A stretch of DNA of 64,000 bases from Agrocybe praecox (GCA_964017145.1 OZ024853.1:29112-93111), one strand, 5' to 3'. Numbered from the stretch's first letter, positions 14,321-24,873 are shown. The notes: a model not told the origin generated them from the letters alone. A program made the numbers and translations.

Positions 14321-14723
14321 CCTAGTATGATCTCTATTTTTTTTTTTTTTTTTAGGTTAAATAAATATTTTTTTTTACAGCAGAAACGAGATAAACTAAA
14401 AAAATAAAAATTAGGTTTAAACATCGGGGATTTTTAATGGTGACATTAAATTAGCAGTTGGCTATTTGCTGGAACACCCTTATAGCTTTCAATACTACAT
14501 ATTTAAATCTTATTTTAGATATCTAGTTATAATTTGTTAGATTGGGCTATCAGCAGGGAAGTTATTAGTTTAGGTAAAACTAACCGTTAAAATTTTAACC
14601 CCTCAACGATCTCACGCCAAGATCCAGAGCTTTACCAATCTACTCTTGGTACTGGATTAAGATATGATCTAAACTTAACTTAAAGGTTAAGAAAATTAGT
14701 TTTTAATTTAACTAATTTAAACG
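14321..14723 (+). mobile_element. rnl group I intron 3, no ORF
   Basis: A 403-bp insert between attggcacct and cgatgtcgactc, in the peptidyl-transferase loop (E. coli about 2500). The exon ends in T and the intron ends in G. Core pieces: tgctggaacacccttatag (14467), gggctatcagcagggaagt (14544), agatatgatctaaac (about 14661). A poly-T and short hairpin lie at its 5' end. There is no coding potential. Confidence 0.85.
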
Positions 14724-15125
14724 CGATGTCGACTCATCCTATCCTCCGGGGGTAGAAGCTTGGAAGGGTTCGGCTGTTCGCCGAATAAAAGGGTACGTGA
14801 GTTGGGTTTAATACGACGTGAGTCAGTATGGTCCCTATCTTCTGGTGGGAAAATTAGTAAAAGGGGGCAGACCTTCTAGTACGAAAGGATCAATAGGCTG
14901 TGTTTCTCTAGTGTACCAATTGTTATATATTAATGTAAGGGACTCTTTATTTTCTCCTACCTGTAGGTTGTTAATTTGATAAAGTCCTTTTTTTTTGTTT
15001 CTCGCAATAGCGGTTATTAGAAAAAGGGTAACATTAATTGTTTTGCATAGTTGGGTAGCCACAAACATAATAGATAAGTGCTGAATGTCTATAAAGCAAG
15101 AATCTAACCCCTAGATACTAATAGC

Positions 15126-15920
15126 TTTATTTTTATTTTGGTTTTAAGTTTGTTTGTATTTTTGCCTCATTTTTATTCTTATTTGTATAACAATAAAAAT
15201 CAGAACAAAAGGAGCCTTAACCCTATTTAGGGTAAAAAACGGAATAAAAACATCGTTTTTTTTTCAGAATAGTTGCTTTTGTATTTGCATAAGCAAAGAC
15301 TAAAGTAAGTAAAGATATAAACTACTTATAAAATAAGGTAAAATATAAAGCATAATTAAGAAATAGATTATTTCTAGATAGGCTACAAATGTACGTATTG
15401 TAAAATATTTAGTTTAGTAGTACTAATTTTCAAAAAAACTCAATGTTAATAGTTGTTATTTATTCTTTTTTCTCTTTTTTTATACAGCACCTTCTTTTTA
15501 CTCTTGCCTTTGTTCTTTTTTTTTATTCTTATTTAAATACTTTTGCCTACCTCCTTTGCTTTTACCTTTTTTTTCTTAAAAAAATAGAGCAAAGGCAAAA
15601 GTTAGGAGAAAAAAACTACGTTTTTTTTTACAGCCCTTAAAGGGTTAAAAAAAAAAACGGAATCGGATTCCGATTCGGAATCGGAATAAAAACATCGTTT
15701 TTTTTTAGCTGATGACTCTAAGACATAAGCGGAGGAGATTAAAAAGGAACTTTGATTTTTAAATTACCTTAAACCCGTCTTTTACTCTAGCCTCTGTTAT
15801 AAAAAGGGATTAATATTTTTGTTTTAATCTGATTAAAACCGAGGCTTCGAGAAAAGGAGAAATTTGAATTAGTGCTAGAAAAATTTTAAGGATTACTTGG
15901 CAGTATATTGAGCTAATTGT
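15126..15920. other. Spacer rnl-trnN: palindromic elements, no gene
   Basis: Contains several hairpins of the cttttgcct and cggaata families and a short ggaatc array (15657-15689). The frames seen here are hydrophobic low-complexity readings of T-rich elements, not genes. Confidence 0.6.
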
Positions 15921-15995
15921 AGGTCTTATGGCTGAGTGGTTGAAGCGAGGTACTGTTAATACTTTTTACAGAGGTTCGAATCCTCTTAAGGCCTC
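15921..15995 (+). tRNA. trnN: tRNA-Asn (GUU)
   Basis: Acceptor AGGTCTT pairs with AAGGCCT; anticodon stem AGGTA/TACTT around loop CTGTTAA; T arm AGAGG-TTCGAAT-CCTCT. Confidence 0.9.
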
Positions 15996-16879
15996 TATTT
16001 TTTGTTTATTAATAGTTTATTTTAGATCTTGCTTGTTTCTTTTTTTTAGTTGGCTTTGCCTTAGTGCAAATGCAAAAGTTAGGAGTAAAAAAAACGAAGT
16101 TTATTCCGATTCCGAATCCGATTCGGAATAAAAACGAAGCTTTTTTTAGCTGAGGACTTTTAGAAAAAAGACCAAAAATTTTTTAAAAGTAGAAGAATAT
16201 TTTTAAATTTTAAAGATTTGTATTGATTGTATTTATTAGTAGCATTGCAATTAAATCAGTAAAACTGAAAAAGTCAATAAAATAACACGACCGAAATGTC
16301 GTTAAACTACAGTTTTATTACCTTTTTATTTAAAAATTTTTTTATTTTTCGCGAGCAGCGAGCGTAAAAAATAAACGACCTAAGGTAATAAAGCGCTCGC
16401 TGCGCGAGCAGCGAGTTTCGGTTTTTTTTAGTTTTTTTTAGGTCTTTTGTCTTTGCTTTATGTTTTTTTTTTTTTTAGTTTTTGTTTTTTGGTCTTTTGT
16501 CTTTGTTTTATGTTTTTTTTATTCTTATATTTTGTTTTTTTGTGTCTTTTGTCTTTGCTTTATGCTAAAGACAAAAGCAAAGAAAAAAAAAAAAAGCAAA
16601 GAAGAAAAAAATAAGAACAAATACAAAAGCAACCCTTGTTTGATTTTTTTTATTCTTTTGTTTTTTTTAGAAGAAATAAAACAAAATAGGGCTGTTAAAA
16701 AAAACCAAATAAAAAAAGCTAAAGCTTTTTTTTTAAGGTTTTTTTATATTCCTTTCTTATTCTTAATTTTATTATGAATAAGAAATGGGGGGATAAAACA
16801 AAATAAAAGGACCGCGAACGTCTTGAAACTAGCATTAAGATTAAATACTGTACAAACAGTTCAAACAATTATAACAAGC
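15996..16879. other. Spacer with GC-rich hairpins and poly-T elements, no gene
   Basis: Holds ggaatc repeats near 16109, GC-rich inverted repeats cgcgagcagcgagcg and cgctcgctgcgcgagc (16350-16412), and stacked tcttttgtctttgctttatg repeats (16440-16580). A 105-residue Phe-rich frame here (16460-16777) is repeat-derived. Confidence 0.6.
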
Positions 16880-17464
16880 ATGAAAATTTTAGAAATGTTC
16901 AATATAGAATTATCTTTTTTAATTTGGTTTAAGGTTTTATTTTTATTATTTATTTTTTGTGTTAATGTGGTATTATTATTAAAGGAATTTAAAGATAAGG
17001 ACATTAAATATTTAGAGGCAGGATTTAGGCAAAAAATTCAATCTTTTACCTCTGTTCGAAGCCTCGCAGCCTTTTCCCTTTTTGGGGTTACAAGGTCAAA
17101 TTGGGTGGCAAGAGAAAAAGATTTAAGTGATAACGCTCCAGAGAGAGATTTAGACTTAGACATAAAAAAATCTATTGTTGTAGACTGGGGTTGGTTTGAA
17201 ACTCTTAGTGCTATAAAAAAATTAGCAGTTTCTTTACTTCTTTTTAATTCTGTATTGTTATCTTCATTAATAAGTATAATATTTATTTACTATGGGGATA
17301 TTTTACTTAAAAAATTTGATATAGAGAATAAATACCCTAAATTAGCCCAAATAATAAAAATAAGACGAAAATTTAGTAAATACTATTTTATTTTTAATTG
17401 TTTAATGATTTTAGGTGTAATTATAACTGAAGGTGTGTTCAGTATTGCTATTTTAGCTTTATAG
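16880..17464 (+). CDS. Hypothetical membrane protein, linear-plasmid type
   Basis: 194 residues from ATG 16880 (an in-frame TTG lies at 16823). A first membrane segment LIWFKVLFLLFIFCVNVVLL, a hydrophilic middle (REKDLSDNAPERDLDLDIKK), then LLLFNSVLLSSLISIIFIYY and a conserved-looking block FDIENKYPKLAQIIKIRRKF, and a last segment FNCLMILGVIITEGVFSIAI. The ...NKYPKLA.II.(L/I)R.KF.KYY block is, from memory, a common feature of uncharacterised ORFs in fungal mtDNA and linear plasmids; function unknown. Residues encoded near 17040-17115 read a palindromic element in frame (SVRSLAAFSLFG). An 11-C run lies at 17781. It may be expressed, as the frame is intact. Confidence 0.6.
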   Translation: MKILEMFNIELSFLIWFKVLFLLFIFCVNVVLLLKEFKDKDIKYLEAGFRQKIQSFTSVRSLAAFSLFGVTRSNWVAREKDLSDNAPERDLDLDIKKSIVVDWGWFETLSAIKKLAVSLLLFNSVLLSSLISIIFIYYGDILLKKFDIENKYPKLAQIIKIRRKFSKYYFIFNCLMILGVIITEGVFSIAILAL

Positions 17465-17999
17465 TTGCCTTGTTTGGTTTTATTAACTTGTTTTTATTTA
17501 TTTTTACCTTTTTGTCCCTGAAAATTTTTTTTGCCTCTTGCCTCTAACCTTAATTTTTTTATAATAATAAGAACATTCGACTACCTTTGCTTTTGTCTGT
17601 GAGCCAACAAAGGTAAAATAGGCAGCAGGCCGCGCTAAACCCGAGGCTACGAGCATAGGAAAAAATAATAATTTATAAACTTATTTTATAAGTTCACAAC
17701 TTAGTTCGATGGATTCACTTCCTTTATATTGCTATATTGTGGGGGAGCTTTTAAGTTTAAAAATATTTTATATTTACTTGCCCCCCCCCCCGGATTTTTC
17801 TAAAAGCGAGTATTCCTAAACTTAAAAAAAGCAATTGCTTTAAATTAACGCTATCTTTTTTTCAGAATAGTTGCATTATAATAATTGTGCCTTAAGACTA
17901 GTGTATAGCTAGTGTATTGGTTTAAATTCACTTTATACACTTAAAAAAAAGAATTAAAATAAACTAAATAAGTTACTTAGTCTATATTGAATCAAATAA
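17465..17999. other. Spacer between plasmid-type ORF and trnS
   Basis: Palindromic cttttgcct-type elements and the C-run at 17781-17791. No tRNA fold or credible frame was found. Confidence 0.5.
17781..17791 (+). promoter_or_regulatory. C-run (11 C) downstream of plasmid-type ORF
   Basis: Eleven consecutive C, 316 nt after the stop of the 16880 ORF; same sense as the gene. Confidence 0.3.
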
Positions 18000-18086
18000 G
18001 GAAATTTGTTAGAGTGGTTTAATAAGTTCGTCTTGAAAACGAATGCTGAATAATATCAGCCGTGGGTTCGAATCCTACAATTTCCG
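18000..18086 (+). tRNA. trnS: tRNA-Ser (UGA)
   Basis: Acceptor GGAAATT/AATTTCC; anticodon stem TTCGT/ACGAA with loop CTTGAAA; long variable arm (GCTGAATAATATCAGC) as in class II tRNAs. Confidence 0.93.
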
Positions 18087-19185
18087 TATCTCTAATTTAT
18101 TACTAGCTTTTAAACATTTCTAGTATTTAAATTCTTTGCTGGTTAACATAGAATCCAACCACTTTATTTCAGTTTCCTAGATCCTTACAAGTTTTTATTT
18201 AATTAGCCCCTAAGGGTGTCTAGATTTAAACTGTCTTTAACCCCTTTTCATATATTAAATATTAATATAGTTTAGTAATTATCACTTTGCTAGCTTTAGC
18301 TTTGTGGCTTAATTAATTTATATTCCTCCTTTTTATACTACTCTTATTCTCTCTTTTGCTTATGTTCTTTGTACAATACAAAATTTGCCTAATTTATTAA
18401 ATTAAAAAGAGTCTACGAGCAGAGGATAACAATAAAAATAAGAAAGCAGAGGGCATAAAATTAAGAATTTAAACTCGACTTTTAACCTGCCTTTGTTTTA
18501 TACTAAGAGTCAGCAAATAAGGCTCAGGCAGCTGGAAAAAAGGAGGCAAAATAAAACATATGAAAATGTATCATAAGTAGTGTTAAGATTTATTTTTTTA
18601 ATAATAAAAAGGTTTGACTCCTTATATTATCTTTAACTTAAAAAAAAAAAGGACTTCTGCTCTAGCCTCGTTTTTATTCTTAATTTTATTCTTTTGCCTT
18701 TGTTTTACAAAGTCAAAAGCAAAGGAAAAATAAAAATAAAAATTAAGAGCAGAGGCAAGAGATAAAAAATTTTTTAAGTAGAATAACCTACAAGACTTAA
18801 TCTTAAGAAGCTATTTTAATTATAGCATTTAAAAATAATTTGTTTTTTCTCCTTTTGCTGAGTATATGCCTCTTTTTATTCCGCTTTTTTTTTTCCTTAG
18901 GCTAAGACCTTATTTTCTTATTTAGCTTTTGCTCATATTTTCTTATGAAATAGGCAAAGGCAAAAGCAAATGATGGAATAAGGGTAAAAATCGGAATAAA
19001 AAGAAGTAAAAAATATAAAAGGCAAAAGAGCAAAGACAAAATAACAATAAAATTAAGAAAAGCGGTATTTTTAATAACCTCCATTCTGGTTTTTTTAATA
19101 TTAACCTGAGGGTTAGCAGAGATAGAAAAAGCATTGTAAACAAATTAAAAAATAAGTAAATTAAGATTATAAAAATATTAAATAA
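18087..19185. other. Spacer trnS-cox2, about 1.1 kb, element-rich
   Basis: Several nested cttttgcct/agcagagg palindromes (18655-18765, 18850-19030). Hydrophobic minus-strand frames of 60 and 66 residues (18902-19143) come from these elements and overlap each other. The cox2 leader is AT-rich without a clear motif. Confidence 0.6.
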
Positions 19186-20707
19186 ATGATTAATTTACAA
19201 ATGTTATTTTCATATTTTATTAATGCTACAGGATTAAATATTTTTAACGATGCTCCTGCTCCTTGGCAATTAGGGTTTCAAGATAGTGCTGCTCCTGGTT
19301 TTACAGGACTTGTTACTTTACACAATACAATTGGATTTTATTTAATTGTTATTAGTTTTGCTGTATTTTGGGTTTTATTTTCTTTAATTTATTATTATAG
19401 CTCAACTAATAATCCTATTAGTCATAAATATTTAACTCATGGTACAGTACTAGAATTAATTTGGACTATTACACCTGCTTTAATCTTAATAGCTATTGCT
19501 TTCCCTTCATTTAGATTATTATATTTAATGGATATGCCTACATTTGATTTTAATATTTTTATTAATGCATCTACAGGAATAACTATAACTAGAGCAGTCT
19601 CACTAAAAAATTTACATAGTAGTATTACTGAAATAGTACCTTATGGAAATGTAGGTTCAACCTTGTTAATGAGACTTAATAAACAAATAAGAAATGAAAC
19701 ACCGTTTACTTACTCTATTAAATCACAACTGGTTGGACATTTATTAGGAGATGGGTCTCTTCATTATAGTAAAACCTCTGTAAATCCATACTTTGTTTTT
19801 ACTCAGACACTTAAGAGATTTGATTATATATGGAATGTTTACCTAAATTTAGCTCACTTATCAGGTAGATTGCCTTTACTAAATGTTTCTACCTCTGCTC
19901 TAGCCTCGTTTTTATTCTTAATTTTAATTAAGAATAAAAATTAAGAGCAGAGGCAAGAGAACTAAAAGGTAATACTTACTGTTTTTTGAACGTAGTTACT
20001 AGAAGTTACCCTAGATTGATAGAATTTTATCAACTTTTTTACAAAGATATTGAAGGTAAAACAGTTAAATTTATAACATATGATTTGTTACCTTACCTAG
20101 ACGATATAGCTTTAGCTTATTGAGCAATGGATGATGGAGCTAGAACTAAAAAAAAAAAAGGTTAACCTTTTTTTTTTTAATAGTGGGTTTTATCTTCATA
20201 CTAAAGGTTTTTCTTTTTTAGACGTGTATAAACTTGTAGCTATGGTACATTATAAGTTTTCGTTGATTTGTTCTGTTCAAAACCATGAAGGTAAACCAGT
20301 TATATATATTAAAGCAGAATCTTTGAATCTATTTCATAGTATAGTTATTCCTCACTTTCACTCTAGTATGATGTATAAAATTAAAGTTTAGCTGCCTCTC
20401 GAGTTAGCGAAAAAAATAAGGTAGATTTGTTTTTGCCCCCTATTTTATTCTGCTTTTTTTTTTTTTTTAGTTTGAAAAGGAGTCCAAGCAATGTAAAAAT
20501 AAAAATAAAAATAAAAATAAAAATAAAAACTTTGTCCCCTTTAGTCGATAGGCTAATTGAAAATTTCACTATATGCTGGAAACTTCTGATAATTAGATGT
20601 ACTAAAAAAAATAAATACTCTCGCAATCGAAATAAGCTTTTTTTATTAGTTAAAATCTTGCTAATTATATCTGCAGCTAGCGCAGGTGCCTCCCTCTTTC
20701 CTTATAT

Positions 20708-20750
<43 letters not shown>

Positions 20751-22638
20751 AATAAAGAAATAAAGAAAGAAATTAATAAACCCTTTTCACCCTCCCCTCG
20801 CTTTCGCGGTAGCGATAATCTTATTTTTTATAGAATAAAAATAAGAAGACAGCGAGACTTTATTTAAAGGTTTTTTTTTTGTCCTTTTTCCTTTGTATTA
20901 TAACAATAGTTAAAACCAAAGGGCTAAGCGAGAGGTTTTAAAAGAACTATCAGCAGGAAACCAAAGAAATCATAATTTGTATGTTTTTAGTAGGTTCCTC
21001 AGAGACTACACGTGAAACATCCTTATAATATTTACTTCTCGCGTAAGCGAGCTAAGCGAAAAAAAGGATGATGATATAGTCCAAATTCCCTAATAATTTA
21101 AATTTACCTTAAAAAATAGCTTAAGCTTTTTTTTAGGCAGCGATTATTTTTACCCAAAGACTAGTATAAATAAATAGGGAAAAAGGAAGTTATAAGCCCT
21201 ACATTAACAATTAAAGTTGTTGGGCATCAATGGTACTGGTCTTATGAATACTCTGATTTCATTACAGATAGTGGAGATTCTATAGATTTCGATTCTTACA
21301 TGGTACCTGAATCTGATTTAGAATTAGGACAATTTAGATTATTAGATGTTGATAATAGATTAGTTATTCCTGTAGATTGCCATATTAGATTAATTGTTAC
21401 TGGTGCTGATGTTTTACATGCTTTTGCTGTACCTTCATTAGGTTTAAAGTTAGATTGTGCGCCAGGGCGGTTGAATCAAGTATCCTTCTTAGCTGAAAGA
21501 TCTGGTACCTTCTACGGACAATGTAGCGAGCTGATAAGTGTAATGGGAAAACACTAGATTGGCTTAAACTATCAAACTCCGGGGACGTCCTAAAGCTTAT
21601 GATACCAAGCAGTTATCGAAAGATTAATTGTGGCCAGAATAATCACCTGGGTATGGTAACAAGTCATATGATGAGTGAAAACGAAATGGATTATCGCGGA
21701 TCTAAGTCAGGATTAATCCTGTAAAAGAGCAACGAGTAGACGGTAGTTGGCTTCTAAATAAATAAGCTGTTCCTTTTTACCCTTAATTTATTCCGTTTTT
21801 TTATTTAAAACGGAATAAATATAAGGCCTGAGCCGCAGGTTAAAAAAAAAGCTTAAGCTTTTTTTTTTAGTTCTTATTTATATAAGAATAAAAATAAGAA
21901 AAACAGAAGCTTAAGGTGTACTCTAATGGGTTTCGAAAGGAACTATCAAGTCAGAATCCCGGCTAAACAATTACAACAAAGAAAATATTCTACTAAATCT
22001 CCAAAGCATTTAGTAAATCCTTGGTTTATAACTGGATTTGCTGATGCAGAAGGATCATTTATAATATCTATTTATAAAGACGATTTGTCTAAATTAAAGT
22101 GAAGAGTAAATGCTAATTTTTCAAAACATATTCACAATAAAGATATTGCAATATTAGAACTAATAAAAAAAACTTTAGGTGTCTCTTGCTTTTGTTTGCA
22201 CAAAGCTGCGAGCAAAAGGGGTAAAGTAAGAAAAAATAGTAAAACCACCGCAATATTTAGAGTCGATAACTTACAAGAATTACAAGTTATTATAGATCAT
22301 TTTTATAAATACCCTTTAGTAAGTGCTAAATACTCTGATTATGTTTTATTTGAACAATGCTACAAGTTAATTAAACAAAAAGAACATTTAACTTTACAAG
22401 GTCTTGAAAAAATTTTAAATGGTATGAATTTAGATAGAAATTTTGAAAGTTAAAAATAAAAAATTTAACTTTTAGCCTAAGTTTCGTAAATAAAAATAAA
22501 ATTGTAGTTTTAGGCTAATAATTGCATGTTAAATCTGATTATCCATGATGTGGTGTTTGGCACGGATTTATGCCTATTGTAGTAGAAGCAGTTTCATCTC
22601 CCGACTTCTTAGTTTGGCTAGATTCAGCTGCTTCTTAA
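19186..22638 (+). CDS. cox2: Cytochrome c oxidase subunit 2 (three exons)
   Basis: Exons 19186-19533, 21186-21532 and 22548-22638 give a 261-residue COX2. The start [18 protein letters not shown] is followed by [15 protein letters not shown], two membrane helices (around [20 protein letters not shown] and [20 protein letters not shown]), then [15 protein letters not shown] and the CuA site: H in [18 protein letters not shown] in exon 2 and CGVWHGFMP in exon 3. Intron 2 therefore splits the CuA site. Every junction has an upstream T and an intron-terminal G. The C-terminus encoded by exon 3 ([21 protein letters not shown]) is duplicated in degenerate form at 23668-23758. A seven-C run follows the stop. 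Confidence 0.93.
19892..19959 (+). repeat. Palindromic element in cox2 intron-1 endonuclease
   Basis: Starts cctctgctctagcctcg, centre cttaattttaattaag, ends gagcagaggcaagag: the opposite orientation of the 13344-13413 element. Confidence 0.8.
20148..20178. repeat. AAGGTTAACCTT palindrome element in endonuclease gene
   Basis: Poly-A, ggttaacc, poly-T. It shifts the frame of the endonuclease. Related copies lie at about 40428-40460, 49488-49521 and 54083-54115. Confidence 0.7.
20709..20775. repeat. GAAA microsatellite in cox2 intron 1
   Basis: About 16 tandem gaaa/taaa units. The 146-residue frame crossing it is low complexity and rejected as a gene. Confidence 0.9.
21533..22547 (+). mobile_element. 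cox2 group I intron 2, sibling of the nad1 intron
   Basis: Splices GQCSE-L-CGVW (T21532; terminal G22547). The core is at the 5' side: aactatcaaactccggggac (21569), tatcgcggatctaagtcagg (21691), gagcaacgagtagacggtag (21728). The same words, in the same order, occur in the nad1 intron (45530-45735), so the two introns share a recent ancestor. Confidence 0.87.
21926..22453 (+). CDS. LAGLIDADG endonuclease, single-motif (truncated) form, in cox2 intron 2
   Basis: Starts [15 protein letters not shown], then [18 protein letters not shown] (LAGLIDADG motif, about residues 37-54), TGA=Trp at 22100, a DNA-binding beta region and the family block [18 protein letters not shown] before TAA. 175 residues. 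A second motif expected in the double-motif form is missing; the related nad1-intron copy does contain one in pieces, so this copy has probably lost its C-terminal half. It could in principle act as a homodimer. The segment [13 protein letters not shown] (from about 22187) is unlike relatives and may derive from an element. Confidence 0.75.
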
Positions 22639-22646
22639 TTTTTTTA

Positions 22647-22653
22647 CCCCCCC
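22647..22653 (+). promoter_or_regulatory. C-run downstream of cox2
   Basis: Seven C, 8 nt after the cox2 stop and before the free-standing endonuclease start. Confidence 0.35.
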
Positions 22654-22675
22654 ATATAAAAATATATATTTAATT

Positions 22676-23605
22676 ATGAAAAATATAAACAATATAATTG
22701 AGAATAAGAAATCTACATTAAAACCAATGTGGGTTACAGGTTTTACGGATGCAGAAGGTTCATTTATTGTTTCTATAGGTAAAAGATCTGGCACTAACTG
22801 GTTGTCTATTCAAGCTTCTTTTGAAATAGGGCTTCATTCTAAGGATTCCGCTATCTTACAGGATATTTATAACTTTTTTAAAGTAGGTCAAGTAACTTTG
22901 CGAAAAACTCGGCTGGCTGTAGGTTATTCAGTAAGCAAAATAGCAGACTTAACGGATGTAATTATTCCTCATTTTACAAAATACTCATTACAATCTCAAA
23001 AAAGAGTCGATTTTGAAGTATGGGTTCAAATTGTAAAAATAATAGCAGCAAAAGAACATTTAACCGAATCAGGACTTTTAAAAATGTTAACTTTAAAAAC
23101 TGTGCTAAATAGGGGTTTAACTGAGGCAACTAGAAGTTTAACAAATAAAAAAATTGAAACTCTGGTTAGACCTTTACACTTAGGAAATTCTTCAGATTTT
23201 GCTAAAATTGACCCTTATTGAATTTCTGGTTTTACAGCTGGGGATGGGTCATTTAGTATTAGAACAGTTAAAAGTACTACAACTTATCATGCAGGATTAA
23301 GATTTAGAATAACTCAACATATTAGAGACGCACATCTTCTAGGACTAATTGCTGAATATTTAGGTTGTGGTAAAGTATATACTAGAGCTAATAAATTAGC
23401 TTGTGATTTAGAAGTTTTTACCTTTAATGATAATTTCCAGAAAATTATACCTTTCTTTAAGAAGTTTCCTATTAGAACCGTAAAAGAAAAAGACTTTAAA
23501 GACTTCTGTACTATTGCAGATATGCTCAAAAATAAAGAACATTCTACTCCTCAAGGTTTAGCTCTAATTAAAGACATAAAATCTAAGATGAATAACTTTA
23601 GATAG
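22676..23605 (+). CDS. Free-standing double-motif LAGLIDADG endonuclease downstream of cox2
   Basis: 309 residues from ATG 22676 to TAG 23603, with one TGA=Trp at 23219. First motif MWVTGFTDAEGSFIVSIG (about residues 18-35), block KEHLTESGLLKML, second motif YWISGFTAGDGSFSIRTV (about 181-198), block NKEHSTPQGLALI near the end. Both acidic residues are present and the frame has no other break, so it looks active. It does not lie inside an intron: it follows the cox2 stop codon by 37 nt and precedes a second, decayed cox2 C-terminus. This is the layout of mobile endonuclease genes that invade a gene end and bring their own copy of the host gene's C-terminus, as described for atp6 in Allomyces. 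Confidence 0.85.
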
Positions 23606-23667
23606 TTTTCCCCTTTTGCCATATTTTTATTCCGTTTTTTTACTTATTAAATTATAATTAATAATGA

Positions 23668-23758
23668 TGCGGTGTTTAGCTATATGTTTATGCCTATAGA
23701 AGTTGTAGCAATAACTCTACCAGATTTTTTAGTTTGGTTAGATTCTACCAGTAACTAA
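23668..23758 (+). pseudogene. Displaced, decayed copy of the cox2 C-terminus
   Basis: Reads CGV, one extra T, then [26 protein letters not shown] and TAA, parallel to [20 protein letters not shown] in exon 3 (22548-22638). Even the four bases before it (atga) resemble the intron-exon junction of exon 3. The extra T puts a stop (TAG) right after CGV, so splicing to this copy would not give a COX2 tail. A six-C run follows at 23780, as after a real gene end. Confidence 0.85.
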
Positions 23759-23779
23759 TAAATTTTCATTCTTTTCATA

Positions 23780-23785
23780 CCCCCC
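23780..23785 (+). promoter_or_regulatory. C-run downstream of the displaced cox2 tail
   Basis: Six C, 21 nt after the stop of the cox2 remnant: probably the original cox2 3' signal. Confidence 0.35.
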
Positions 23786-24157
23786 TACCCTAAATTTGTT
23801 AGAGGTAAACACCTTTTTGGCTAGTACAATTATAACCGATAAATACGCTAAAGATTTATTTACCATTTGTATTTGCTCAATTTTTGTTTTTTTTTTGATT
23901 AAAAAAACGGAATAAAAAGAACCAAAAAATTCTCAAAGGCAAAAGATATTAATAAGAAAATAATTCTTCTAAATCTTTGTCCAAAAGTACTCTCAAATAA
24001 ATTTTTATAATAAAAGGAGTAATAACAAAATTTGTTATACTTTTTTTTTTGTCTTTTCTCAATTTTTCTAAAGCAAAGAAAAAAACGGAATAAAAAAATA
24101 AGTCTGATATTACTAAAGCGAGGGTTTATAAAGATTGTTTATAAAAATTTACACTTA
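23786..24157. other. Spacer cox2 remnant-trnH
   Basis: AT-rich with cggaata and tcttttg palindromes; no gene seen. Confidence 0.5.
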
Positions 24158-24231
24158 GGTTACATTAGTTTAATTGGTAGAATACAGCTTTGTGGATGCT
24201 GGGAAAAGAGTTCAAATCTCTTATGTGACCC
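24158..24231 (+). tRNA. trnH: tRNA-His (GUG)
   Basis: Acceptor GGTTACA/TGTGACC; anticodon loop TTGTGGA between CAGCT and TGCTG (last pair mismatched); T arm AAGAG-TTCAAAT-CTCTT. Confidence 0.88.
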
Positions 24232-24873
24232 TTTTGCCTTCCAATAGTGGCTTTTAGTTAAGCTAGTTCTTAAAAATTCAATCTTTATATTTGTTTTCTT
24301 AACTTCTCTCGCTTCTTAAAATTTTTTTTGTTATTTGCTTCCCCTTAGGAGTAAAAAACGGAATTAACAACCGTTTTTTTAACACCACCCATAAGTGCTT
24401 AAAAAAAATCAACTTAGGCAAAAGTAAATTTATTCAAAGGCAACTGAAAAAGTATAAAAAATAAGGTAGACAAAAGCTGCCGTAAAAGAGTTAACATCTT
24501 ATATAGTAACCACTTATATTTATTAGATTAAAAGAGAGGAATAAACATTTTAGATTAAAAAGGGAGATGAAAATTATAACAGGTTAAAAAGTTTAAATTT
24601 TAAACTCTATAACTCTTGCCTCCTTTTTATTCTTATTTATATAATAATAAAAATAAGAACTTAAGGAGTTAAAAAAACGATGTTTATTCCGTTTTTTACA
24701 GCCCCTATAAATCTTATTTTTATTCGTTGGAAAATAAGAACCTTCGCCCTCCTTTGCTTTTTACTTTGAGTCACCAAAGGCAAAAGAGGCTCAGGCCGCG
24801 GGGTAAAAGGGGAAAAGGCTGTGATTTTTTTGTGTAAAAAAAAAGGATACGAGCAGATAGTAATAAAAAAAAA
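24232..24873. other. Spacer trnH-trnD, palindromic elements
   Basis: Includes a gttaaaaaaacgatgtttat...ttttttacagccc element (24668-24707) and a cctttgctttttactttgagtcaccaaagg-type hairpin near 24751. An 84-residue minus-strand frame over it is element-derived. Confidence 0.55.

Larger units (their letters stand above)
8040..15125 (+). rRNA. rnl: Large subunit ribosomal RNA (three introns)
   Basis: Recognised by conserved LSU segments: gaaatcaaccgagactccg (8217), cggcgtaccttttgcataat (8974), gacccgaagccaggtgatc (10494), gctggttttctaccgaaa (10610), cggtcttaactatgaggatc (11730), agaccctatgcagctttact (13704), acgctagggataacaggctg (14259), gatgtcgactcatcctatcc (14725) and the sarcin-ricin region tagtacgaaaggatcaatag (14877). 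Exon segments: about 8040-8997, 10332-11886, 13704-14320 and 14724-about 15125. The 5' and 3' ends are estimates because terminal domains are poorly conserved. Variable regions carry hairpin insertions, for example near 8287-8335 and 13985-14040. In this gene the GACGGAAAGACC loop is split by a group II intron. Confidence 0.9.
19534..20391 (+). pseudogene. LAGLIDADG_2 endonuclease in cox2 intron 1, broken by two palindromic insertions
   Basis: The frame continues from cox2 exon 1 ([20 protein letters not shown]...), with first motif [18 protein letters not shown], then meets a hairpin element at 19892-19959. The protein resumes in another frame ([20 protein letters not shown]..., with second motif [17 protein letters not shown]=Trp at 20121), and after an aaaaaggttaaccttttt palindrome (about 20148-20178) resumes again in the first frame ([18 protein letters not shown] ... 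[10 protein letters not shown]). So both breaks coincide exactly with elements. The gene is inactive in the sequence shown unless the elements are removed from the RNA. Confidence 0.85.
19534..21185 (+). mobile_element. cox2 group I intron 1
   Basis: Inserted after ...LLYLMD (T19533); ends G21185 before [10 protein letters not shown]. The 3' core includes atatgctggaaacttctgat (20570), ggttcctcagagactacacg (20993) and gatgatatagtccaaat (21068), the same core family as nad5 introns 1 and 2, cob intron 1 and rnl intron 3. A gaaa microsatellite and hairpins fill peripheral loops. Confidence 0.85.

Noticed and set aside
16460..16777. 105-residue Phe/Lys-rich frame
   Set aside because: Low-complexity translation of stacked tttgtctttgc repeats.
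18902..19143. Two overlapping minus-strand hydrophobic frames
   Set aside because: They overlap each other in different frames and translate palindromic, T-rich elements; no family motif.
20427..20867. 146-residue plus-strand frame in cox2 intron 1
   Set aside because: Made of repeated Lys/Ile and Lys/Glu from aaataaaaat and gaaa microsatellites.
23668..23758. Alternative last exon of cox2
   Set aside because: The extra T gives a stop right after CGV if spliced from intron 2, so it cannot supply a COX2 tail.
24032..24247. 71-residue plus-strand frame
   Set aside because: It runs through trnH.
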